Part shown: positions 6,189-11,805 of the stretch, one piece after another | Layout: the number at the start of each line of letters is the position of its first letter | Position numbering within the stretch: the stretch's first letter is position 1 | DNA from: a bacterium | Lineage (GTDB): Bacteria; Patescibacteriota; Minisyncoccia; UBA6257; 1-14-0-10-44-23 | DNA length: 14,117 nt | Direction: 5' to 3' | NCBI GenBank assembly: GCA_030699515.1 | Contig: JAUYME010000010.1 | Coordinates: forward strand, 1 to 14,117 | Notes under the pieces: model-generated | Databases searched by the model: none | The model's input: the letters and a program-made list of their open reading frames with translations, nothing else | Told to the model about the DNA's origin: nothing | Made by a program: the position numbers and the translations under genes

Positions 6189-6219
6189 CTATAACCTGTA
6201 AACTACAACCTATAACCTA
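6189..6219 (+). repeat. Heptamer array A5, (CTATAAC)4.4, in S8/L6 spacer
   Basis: Four units plus CTA; unit 2 is CTGTAAA and unit 3 CTACAAC. It ends 5 bases before the L6 ATG. Confidence 0.86.
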
Positions 6220-6224
6220 GAACC

Positions 6225-6767
6225 ATGTCTAAAATTGCACGAAAACCCATAGAAATTCCTGAAGGAGTAGAGCTTAAGAAAGAAGGCGACACTTTGTTTT
6301 TTAAGGGTAAAAATGGGGAAGAAAAAGTAAATATCCTTGCTGGCGTTAACGTTGATATTAAAGACAAGGAAATTAATTTGAGTATTGATTCGCCAAAGAA
6401 GCAGCCAAGAAGCAACTGGGGCACACTTGGATCCCTAATTAAGAATGCTATTGAAGGTGTTACGCAAGGTTTTGAAAAAACTCTTGAAGTAGAAGGAGTT
6501 GGATACAAGGTTGCCATGGAAGGCAAAACCCTAGTTTTAAATCTTGGATTTTCTCATCCGATTAAATACGAAGCAAAGGAAGGAGTAGAAATTTCCGTAG
6601 ATGGAAACAACAAAGTGATTATTAAAGGAAGCAGTAAGCAGGCAGTAGGGCAAACTGCGGCAGAGATTCGCTCATATAGAAAACCGGAACCATACAAAGG
6701 CAAAGGTGTTCATTACACTGGAGAAATAATTAGAAGAAAAGCCGGTAAACGAGTAGGCGCAGAGTAA
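6225..6767 (+). CDS. rplF: 50S ribosomal protein L6 (uL6)
   Basis: The product is 180 aa, normal. It begins SKIARKPIEIPEGVELKK (family MSRIGkxPixiPxgVxv) and contains NWGTLGSLIKNAIEGVTQGFEKTLEVEGVGYKV, LVLNLGFSHPIKYEAKEGVEI, and the C-terminal RSYRKPEPYKGKGVHYTGEIIRRKAGKR (family R-p-P-E-P-Y-K-G-K-G-I-r-Y). uL6 is near the sarcin-ricin loop and the factor-binding site. Its stop TAA (6765-6767) is followed at once by the TAA that opens palindrome C3, giving a double stop in the same frame. Confidence 0.98.
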   Translation: MSKIARKPIEIPEGVELKKEGDTLFFKGKNGEEKVNILAGVNVDIKDKEINLSIDSPKKQPRSNWGTLGSLIKNAIEGVTQGFEKTLEVEGVGYKVAMEGKTLVLNLGFSHPIKYEAKEGVEISVDGNNKVIIKGSSKQAVGQTAAEIRSYRKPEPYKGKGVHYTGEIIRRKAGKRVGAE

Positions 6768-6768
6768 T

Positions 6769-6883
6769 AAACACCAATGCACGAATGGACCGCAAATCAC
6801 CTAATGAAAATGAAAATTACCAAGGAGCAAAAAAATAGTAAAGAGAATTCGGCGATTAGTGAATAATTCGTGTATTAGCGTTT
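6769..6883 (+). repeat. Palindromic element C3 (115 bases) in L6/L18 spacer
   Basis: The arms are 6769-6805 and 6847-6883 (37 bases each) with a 41-base middle. The sequence clearly matches C2 and C4 but has drifted. In both arms the second word is changed to CACGAAT or its complement ATTCGTG, so pairing is kept at that place. The element is wholly non-coding here, because an in-frame TAA opens it. It ends 6 bases before the L18 ATG. Confidence 0.83.
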
Positions 6884-6889
6884 AAAATC

Positions 6890-7258
6890 ATGAAGAGAGC
6901 AAAAAGGAAAAACCAGAGCAAAGCACTTAAAGCGAAAAAAACCCGCAGCAGAATTAAGTTGGGCAAAAACAACTACCGTCTTTCAGTATTTCGTTCAAAC
7001 AAAAACCTTTACGCTCAGCTAATTGATGACAGCAAGGGGGAAACCGTAGCATCTGCATCAATTAAGTCTGCCACCGCAAAAGAATCTAAAGACATGACGA
7101 AGGGTCTGGCTCAAGCTTTTGCTCTTGGTCAGCTTATTGCAGAGAAGGCTAAAGCCAAAAAAATTGAAAAAGCCGTTTTTGACAGAGGCAGTTACGCATA
7201 TCATGGAAAGGTTAAAGCTCTGGCGGAGGGCGCAAGAGAAGGAGGGTTAAAAATCTAA
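6890..7258 (+). CDS. rplR: 50S ribosomal protein L18 (uL18)
   Basis: The product is 122 aa, in the usual range. It has KKTRSRIKLGKNNYRLSVFRSNKNLYAQLIDDSKGETVASAS (family RxRxxxxGtxxrPRLsVfRSnkhiYaQlIDDxxGxTLasAS), and ends AVFDRGSYAYHGKVKALAEGAREGGLKI, the classic FDRGgxxYHGrVkaLAdaAReaGL motif. The usual PRL before SVFRS is YRL. uL18 binds 5S rRNA together with L5. It lies between L6 and S5. The N-terminus is strongly basic. Confidence 0.98.
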   Translation: MKRAKRKNQSKALKAKKTRSRIKLGKNNYRLSVFRSNKNLYAQLIDDSKGETVASASIKSATAKESKDMTKGLAQAFALGQLIAEKAKAKKIEKAVFDRGSYAYHGKVKALAEGAREGGLKI

Positions 7259-7264
7259 TCCAAA

Positions 7265-7370
7265 GATACCAATCTACAAATTTATACAAATAATACAAAT
7301 GGCTACAAATTCAATCAGTCATGGATTAGTTGCCATTCGTTGCATTAGCATGCATTTGTAGATTAGTATC
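7265..7370 (+). repeat. Palindromic element B2 (106 bases) in L18/S5 spacer
   Basis: Two 46-base arms (7265-7310 and 7325-7370) are reverse complements at 35 of 46 positions, around a 14-base loop. The arms are built of AAT-ended words (ACCAAT, CTACAAAT, GGCTACAAAT) and their inverses (ATTAGTATC, ATTTGTAG). It is the same family as B1 minus one 9-base unit. It ends 8 bases before the S5 ATG. Confidence 0.83.
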
Positions 7371-7378
7371 ACAAAGTT

Positions 7379-8083
7379 ATGGAAGAAAATAACAAAGAGC
7401 AAAAAACAGAAGTGCAAAACACAGAATCAAAAGCTAGCCAAAATCCTGGCGCTTCTTCAGAGCAAAAACAGAGTACCGACAATAGGGAACAGAAAGGAGG
7501 CTTTCGAAGACGCAGAAGTCCAGCAGGTCAAGGAGGCAGAAGAGGAAGAAAGCCAATAGCCAGATCAAAGCCTGAATTTGCCGAACAGGTTGTAGACCTT
7601 AGGCGAGTTGTTCGTGTGATGGGTGGAGGAAAAAGATTCCGCTTTAGGGCAACTTTAATCATTGGAGACAAAAAAGGTAGGGTAGGCGTTGGAATGGGTA
7701 AGGGCGCAGACGTTCAGCAGGCTATTGAAAAGGCTAAAAACCGAGCCAAAAAGGCGCTCATCAAAGTTGAGATGGATAAAGGCACTATTCCGCACGAAGT
7801 TACTGCAAAATATTCCGCGGCTAAAGTTATTATTAAGCCGGCCAAAGAAGGAAACGGTCTTGTCGCCGGAGGTCCGGTTCGTGTAGTTCTTTCCCTTGCA
7901 GGCGTAAAAGATGCAACAGCGAAGTGTCTTGGCCGAACCAGCAATAAAGTAACTAACGCACTGGCTACAATTGAAGCGCTAAAACAGTTAAAGCCGGCTA
8001 AAAACAGGAAGCAGGATGTAGGAAACAGGAATCAGGACAAGACCGAAAACAAAACAAAAGAAGAAGCAATTCTTAAATCTTAA
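7379..8083 (+). CDS. rpsE: 30S ribosomal protein S5 (uS5) with N- and C-terminal extensions
   Basis: The product is 234 aa against about 165. Residues 1 to about 62 are a hydrophilic extension rich in Glu, Gln, Asn and Ser and then Arg and Gly (GGFRRRRSP, GGRRGRKP). The core begins around FAEQVVDLRRVVRVMGGGKRFRFRATLIIGDKKGRVGVGMGKG, the S5 double-stranded-RNA-binding fold, and continues to GPVRVVLSLAGVKDATAKCLGRTSNKVTNALATIEALKQL. uS5 shapes the mRNA entry site and decoding accuracy. The last about 27 residues (KNRKQDVGNRNQDKTENK and on) lie outside the core; part of them is encoded by a 7-base CAGGANN array (8005-8039). L15 follows directly, so rpmD (uL30) is absent. Confidence 0.96.
   Translation: MEENNKEQKTEVQNTESKASQNPGASSEQKQSTDNREQKGGFRRRRSPAGQGGRRGRKPIARSKPEFAEQVVDLRRVVRVMGGGKRFRFRATLIIGDKKGRVGVGMGKGADVQQAIEKAKNRAKKALIKVEMDKGTIPHEVTAKYSAAKVIIKPAKEGNGLVAGGPVRVVLSLAGVKDATAKCLGRTSNKVTNALATIEALKQLKPAKNRKQDVGNRNQDKTENKTKEEAILKS
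8005..8039 (+). repeat. Heptamer array (CAGGANN)5 inside the S5 C-terminal tail
   Basis: There are five units: CAGGAAG at 8005, CAGGATG at 8012, TAGGAAA at 8019, CAGGAAT at 8026 and CAGGACA at 8033. The array stays in the S5 reading frame because the frame cycles through the 7-base period without meeting a stop. Similar units occur downstream of the surface-protein gene (13869-13896). Confidence 0.75.
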
Positions 8084-8084
8084 G

Positions 8085-8115
8085 CTATCAACTATAACCT
8101 ACAACCTATAACCTA
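8085..8115 (+). repeat. Heptamer array A6, (CTATAAC)4.4, in S5/L15 spacer
   Basis: Four units plus CTA, 31 bases; unit 1 is CTATCAA and unit 3 CTACAAC. It begins one base after the S5 stop codon and ends 5 bases before the L15 ATG. Confidence 0.85.
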
Positions 8116-8120
8116 AATTC

Positions 8121-8636
8121 ATGCAGCTACACGAAATAAAAAGGCCAAAAGCCTACAAAAAGAAAAGCCCAAGAGTTGGACGAGGCGGTAAACGCGGCAC
8201 CACTTCCGGAAGGGGAACCAAGGGTCAAAAGGCCAGAGCGGGGCACAGAATTCGTCCTGCGATTAGAGACCTTATTCAGCGTTTGCCAAAACTTAGAGGC
8301 TTTAAGAACAAGTCTATCCAAGAAAAAGCAACCGCACTTAACTTAGATCAGATTGAAAAACTTGGCCTTAAAGTTATCAATGTGGAAGAATTAAGAAAAG
8401 CAGGCATTTTGAAGCGCGATGAAAAGAGGGCTAAAATTCTTGGCAGAGGTGAAATCAAAACTGCCGTTACAGTTGAAGGTTTGGAAGTTTCTAAGTCTGC
8501 AAAAGAAAAGCTGGAAAAAGCCGGCGGGAGAGTAGTAAACACCAATGCACCAATGGATCGCAAATCATCTAATGAAAATGAAAAAGATTCAGGAAACAAA
8601 AAGCCGGCTAAAGAGAATTCGGCGATTAGTGAATAA
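8121..8636 (+). CDS. rplO: 50S ribosomal protein L15 (uL15) with repeat-encoded tail
   Basis: The product is 171 aa against about 145. It begins MQLHEIKRPKAYKKKSPRVGRGGKRGTTSGRGTKGQKARAG (family MxLxxLxPxxGsrkxxkRvGRGxgSGxGKTxgrGxKGQkaRsG), contains RLPKLRGFKNK, and its fold should end at VEGLEVSKSAKEKLEKAGGRVV. The following 32 residues, starting NTNAPMDRKSSNENEK, are encoded by palindrome C4 and match the S17 tail except at three residues. uL15 is a late-assembly 23S rRNA binder. It follows S5 directly, without L30, and precedes SecY. Confidence 0.96.
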   Translation: MQLHEIKRPKAYKKKSPRVGRGGKRGTTSGRGTKGQKARAGHRIRPAIRDLIQRLPKLRGFKNKSIQEKATALNLDQIEKLGLKVINVEELRKAGILKRDEKRAKILGRGEIKTAVTVEGLEVSKSAKEKLEKAGGRVVNTNAPMDRKSSNENEKDSGNKKPAKENSAISE

Positions 8637-8653
8637 TTAGTGTATTAGTGTTT
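8537..8653 (+). repeat. Palindromic element C4 (117 bases), partly coding the L15 tail
   Basis: The arms are 8537-8573 and 8617-8653 with a 43-base middle. The sequence is about 97% identical to C2 by eye (about four differences, all in the middle). The leading TAA is again shifted out of frame, with the T at codon position 2 as in C2, so L15 reads through it to the TAA at 8634-8636. It ends 4 bases before the SecY ATG. Confidence 0.88.
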
Positions 8654-8657
8654 AACT

Positions 8658-9917
8658 ATGAGAACCATTGTCCAAGCATTTAGAATTCCGGAACTGCGAA
8701 GAAAGATCTTCGTTGTTTTGGGACTGATGATCGGCTTTAGGCTTTTTGCCGCAATCCCAATTCCGGGAATTGACATTACGCGGCTTCAAGACTTTCTTTC
8801 CGGAAACCAATTTTTTGGCTTTCTAAACATTTTTTCCGGAGGCGGACTGTCTAATCTTTCCATTATGATGCTTGGTGTTGGTCCATACATCACCGCCACC
8901 ATTATTATGCAGCTTCTCACTATGATTTTCCCTCGTCTAAAAGAAATGTATTACGAAGAGGGCGCAGTGGGAAGGCAGAAATTCAACCGAATTTCCCGAT
9001 GGCTAACTGTGCCTTTGGCGGCGCTTCAGTCATACAGTTTGCTTAACCTGTTTATTTCACAAGGGGCGGTAGCACCCCTTTCGGCTGCATCAATGCTTTT
9101 CAACGTTGTTATTATCACGGCCGGATCAACGCTTCTAATGTGGATTGGGGAACTGATTAGCGAGGAAAAAATCGGCAACGGAATCAGCCTTATCATTTTT
9201 GCCGGTATAGTTGCCGGTCTTCCTCAGCTGGTTCAAACCGTATTCTTCACTTACGACCCAAGCTTACTGACAACCTACTCAATCTTTATTGCAGTGGCAA
9301 TTGTGGTTATTGCCGGCGTAGTCTTTATCAGTGAGGGAGAGCGAAAAATTCCGGTAATTTATTCAAAAAGAGTTAGGGGAAACAAAATGTATGGCGGAAG
9401 CAGCACCTATCTTCCGCTTAAAGTTAACCAAGCCGGCGTTATCCCGATTATTTTCGCAATTTCTCTTTTACTCTTCCCTCAGTTCATTGCGCAAATCATT
9501 GGCTTATTCTCACCGGAGCTTTCAGTTACTTTACAAACCGCAGTACAAAACTTTACCAATAATGCCCTGTTTTATGGCGGAGCCTACTTTATCCTTGTTG
9601 TAGTCTTTACCTATTTCTACACCGCCATTACCTTTAACCCTGAAGAAATTGCTAAAAACTTACAGCAAGGAGGAGGTTTCATTCCGGGCATTCGCCCTGG
9701 CCAGCCCACCACTCAGTATCTAAAGAGCACAACGGGGAAAATTACCCTGTTTGGAGCTGTCTTTTTAGGCCTTATAGCGGTTCTGCCAATTATCACTCAA
9801 GCCTTTACCAACACCAATCTTCTAACCATAGGAGGAACCGCGCTGCTCATTGTTGTGGCAGTAGCGCTGGATACTTACCGGCAAATTGATTCACAAGTAT
9901 CGGTAAGGCAGTATTAA
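8658..9917 (+). CDS. secY: Protein translocase subunit SecY
   Basis: The product is 419 aa, within the family range, with about ten hydrophobic segments. It starts with the amphipathic IVQAFRIPELRRKIFVVLGLMIGFRLFAAIPIPGID (family FrxpeLrxkilfTlxxlxiyRxGxxIPiPGid). It contains SIMMLGVGPYITATIIMQLL, the cytosolic-loop signature EGERKIPVIYSKR (family xGqRrIPVqYAkR), and FNPEEIAKNLQQGGGFIPGIRPGQPTTQYL. SecY forms the membrane channel for secreted and inner-membrane proteins. It closes the spc operon. The start ATG is 4 bases after palindrome C4. The usual downstream genes (adk, map, infA, rpmJ, S13) do not follow. Confidence 0.98.
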   Translation: MRTIVQAFRIPELRRKIFVVLGLMIGFRLFAAIPIPGIDITRLQDFLSGNQFFGFLNIFSGGGLSNLSIMMLGVGPYITATIIMQLLTMIFPRLKEMYYEEGAVGRQKFNRISRWLTVPLAALQSYSLLNLFISQGAVAPLSAASMLFNVVIITAGSTLLMWIGELISEEKIGNGISLIIFAGIVAGLPQLVQTVFFTYDPSLLTTYSIFIAVAIVVIAGVVFISEGERKIPVIYSKRVRGNKMYGGSSTYLPLKVNQAGVIPIIFAISLLLFPQFIAQIIGLFSPELSVTLQTAVQNFTNNALFYGGAYFILVVVFTYFYTAITFNPEEIAKNLQQGGGFIPGIRPGQPTTQYLKSTTGKITLFGAVFLGLIAVLPIITQAFTNTNLLTIGGTALLIVVAVALDTYRQIDSQVSVRQY

Positions 9918-9918
9918 A

Positions 9919-9974
9919 TTAGACTGTTAGACACCTAGACACCTAGACACCTAGACCACTAGACGGCTAGACCA
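9919..9974 (+). repeat. Octamer array (YTAGACNN)7 after secY
   Basis: There are seven consecutive 8-base units: TTAGACTG, TTAGACAC, CTAGACAC twice, CTAGACCA, CTAGACGG and CTAGACCA. The first five bases after Y are invariant; the last two vary. The array begins 2 bases after the SecY stop and lies directly before the terminator-like hairpin. Confidence 0.85.
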
Positions 9975-9985
9975 AGAAAATCCCC

Positions 9986-10016
9986 AAAGGCCTCAACGCA
10001 AAAAGTTGGGGCTTTT
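9986..10016 (+). terminator. Probable intrinsic terminator of the ribosomal-protein operon
   Basis: A 12-bp stem with two G-T pairs (9986-9997 with 10005-10016) closes a 7-base loop GCAAAAA. Its core is CCTCAAC paired with GTTGGGG. The descending arm ends in CTTTT, a short T-run, so termination may be partial. It lies between secY and pgk and touches the pgk leader. Confidence 0.65.
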
Positions 10017-10037
10017 GCTATGATTAGTACCTACGGT

Positions 10038-11135
10038 ATGAAGTACCTAAAAAATCTAAGAAACTTTGAGGGAAAAATTGCATTAGTACGTTCCAGCTTA
10101 AATGTAGAAGACATAAAAAATTCTCTTCGGCTGGAAAAATCTTTAGACACTCTAAACTTTTTAAAAAAAGGAGGCGCAAAAATTATTATCATCGGGCACC
10201 GAGGGCGTCCCCATGGTCATGTCAGCAAAGATTTTACGCTCTTGCATCTAATGCCTTTTTTCAAAAAAAATCTTACAAGATCAATCCATTTTTTTGATCA
10301 CTTTAATCCAAGAGCAATTCGTGCGAAAGTAAAAAAATCAAAAAATGGCTCTGTTTTCCTTTTAGAAAATATTCGTTTCAATATCGGCGAAGAAAAAAAT
10401 GATAAAACTTTTGCCCATCAGCTTGCCGGTTTGGGAGATTTTTATGTAAATGACGATTTTTCAACTTCGCACAGAGAGCATGCCTCTATTGCGGCAATTA
10501 CTAAGCATCTACCCGGTTTTGCCGGCTTGGCTTTAGAAAAAGAGATTGAAGAACTTGATGGAGTGATGAAACGGCCCAAAAAACCGCTTGTAGTAATTCT
10601 TGCCGGAGGCAAAGCCTTTGATAAATTTTCCGTAGTTGAACACCTTTACGACAAAGCCGGTAAATTTTTAATTGGCGGAGTTATCGCAAACACTATTTTA
10701 GTAGCAAAGGGGGAAGATGTAGCTAATTCGGTAGTTGATCACAAACTGTTGCCGAGTCTTAAAGAAAAACACTTAAGAATGCGAAAGCTTATTCTGCCAA
10801 GCGACTTTATTAAAGAAAAAAACAAGATTTTAGATATTGGCCCCAAAAGCCAAGGTGAATTTGCCCGTCACATCAAGGGCGCCGGAACAGTTATCTGGGC
10901 CGGACCCATGGGATTCTTTGAAAACCCCCTTTACAGGGGCGGCTCCGAAGCAGTTGCAAAGGCCATTGCCAAAAGTAATGCCTACTCAATTATTGGCGGA
11001 GGAGAAACCAGCAGTTTAATTGTGGATATGAAGCTGGAAAATAAAGTAAACTTCCTTTCAACAGGAGGTGGTGCTATGCTAGCCTATCTGGCAGGCAAGC
11101 CCATGCCGGGTATAACCGCTTTGGAAAAGCGGTAA
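10038..11135 (+). CDS. pgk: Phosphoglycerate kinase, divergent
   Basis: From ATG 10038 the product is 365 aa (371 from ATG 10020); the usual range is 390-415. The later start aligns with the family N-terminus and leaves room after the terminator. Order of motifs: LVRSSLNVE (usually LVRVDFNVP), GHRGRP, LLENIRFNIGEEKND, YVNDDFSTSHREHAS, LAGGKAFDKF, ILDIGPK, IWAGPMGFFE, IIGGGETS, LSTGGGAMLAYL. The enzyme transfers phosphate between 1,3-bisphosphoglycerate and ADP in glycolysis. Most substrate arginines and the His of GHRGRP are kept. The Asp that binds 3-phosphoglycerate is Ser20, the Asn of WNGPMG is Ala, and GGGDT is GGGET. It is likely an active but divergent PGK; loss or change of activity cannot be excluded. 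Confidence 0.9.
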   Translation: MKYLKNLRNFEGKIALVRSSLNVEDIKNSLRLEKSLDTLNFLKKGGAKIIIIGHRGRPHGHVSKDFTLLHLMPFFKKNLTRSIHFFDHFNPRAIRAKVKKSKNGSVFLLENIRFNIGEEKNDKTFAHQLAGLGDFYVNDDFSTSHREHASIAAITKHLPGFAGLALEKEIEELDGVMKRPKKPLVVILAGGKAFDKFSVVEHLYDKAGKFLIGGVIANTILVAKGEDVANSVVDHKLLPSLKEKHLRMRKLILPSDFIKEKNKILDIGPKSQGEFARHIKGAGTVIWAGPMGFFENPLYRGGSEAVAKAIAKSNAYSIIGGGETSSLIVDMKLENKVNFLSTGGGAMLAYLAGKPMPGITALEKR

Positions 11136-11136
11136 G

Positions 11137-11232
11137 CACCAAATACCAAACAAATCACAATAATCAAATTTTCAAAAGAAGCAAACAAAGAATTATATAA
11201 CCTATAACCTATAATCTATAATCTATAACCTT
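11137..11232 (+). repeat. Low-complexity spacer with heptamer array A7 before the exonuclease gene
   Basis: Bases 11137-11175 consist of CCAAAT, ACAAAT and TCAAAT-like words. From about 11194 to 11232 there are five units of TATAAC-type heptamers (units ending AACC, AACC, AATC, AATC, AACC). This is the same CTATAAC family as in the ribosomal operon, ending about 6 bases before the ATG at 11239. No Shine-Dalgarno sequence or clear promoter was seen. Confidence 0.75.
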
Positions 11233-11238
11233 CCACGT

Positions 11239-11805
11239 ATGACTATTCCAAAATTTAAAGACACACCATTAGAGGAATTAGACTTGGTTTTTTTTGACTG
11301 CGAATTCACCGGCCTAGAAATTCTCAAGCACGAGCTGATAGAAATTGGTTTTGTAAAAGCCAAAGCAAAAACTTTGGAATTTATTGAAGAAGGGGATATT
11401 AAAATCCTTCCACAGCATATTGAAACCGCAGACCCCCATTCACTGCAGCTTAATGGCTACAACGAAGAAGAGTGGAAAAACGAAGGGGTTGGCAAAAAAG
11501 AAGGGCTTGAAGAATTTTTGCGCCACACCGAAAACTGTATGCTAATTGGCCACAACGTTAATGCAGATAGAATGTTTGTTCAGAAAGCTCTGGAAGAAGT
11601 GGGCCTAAAACCAAACTTCCACTACAAATCTTTAGACACTTTAAGTCTTGGCTGGGCGAAGCTAAAAGATAAGGGAAATTTTAAAACTTTCTCATTGCTT
11701 AACGAGCTGGCACCGCACTTTGAGGTAGACACAGGCAGAGAACACAGAGCCATAGATGATGCCAGAACAACCTATCAGGTATTCAAGAAATTAATTGACA
11801 AATAG
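11239..11805 (+). CDS. DEDDh-family 3'-5' exonuclease (DnaQ/oligoribonuclease-like)
   Basis: The product is 188 aa, a single exonuclease domain. The metal-binding residues can be placed: Exo I D20 and E22 (VFFDCEFTGL), Exo II D110 (LIGHNVNADRMF), Exo III H169 and D174 (EHRAIDDARTTYQ), the H-x4-D spacing typical of DEDDh enzymes. The family degrades single-stranded DNA or RNA from the 3' end with two metal ions. Which substrate is used here (proofreading, short RNA, or tRNA trimming) cannot be told from sequence. It follows pgk after a repeat-filled spacer. Its last codons contain the -35 box of the RNase P RNA promoter. Confidence 0.88.
   Translation: MTIPKFKDTPLEELDLVFFDCEFTGLEILKHELIEIGFVKAKAKTLEFIEEGDIKILPQHIETADPHSLQLNGYNEEEWKNEGVGKKEGLEEFLRHTENCMLIGHNVNADRMFVQKALEEVGLKPNFHYKSLDTLSLGWAKLKDKGNFKTFSLLNELAPHFEVDTGREHRAIDDARTTYQVFKKLIDK

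Noticed and set aside
2437..8115. CTATAAC arrays as telomere-like DNA ends
   Set aside because: They are internal, only 3-5 units long, and always at gene starts in one orientation.
3612..8653. Family C elements as insertion sequences with their own transposase
   Set aside because: They are under 120 bases with no transposase frame, and I could not recognise target-site duplications; at most they are non-autonomous.
9919..9974. Regular repeats that might be a CRISPR array
   Set aside because: Units are 8 bases with no spacers of 25-40 bases and no cas genes nearby; none of the arrays in the window has repeat-spacer structure.
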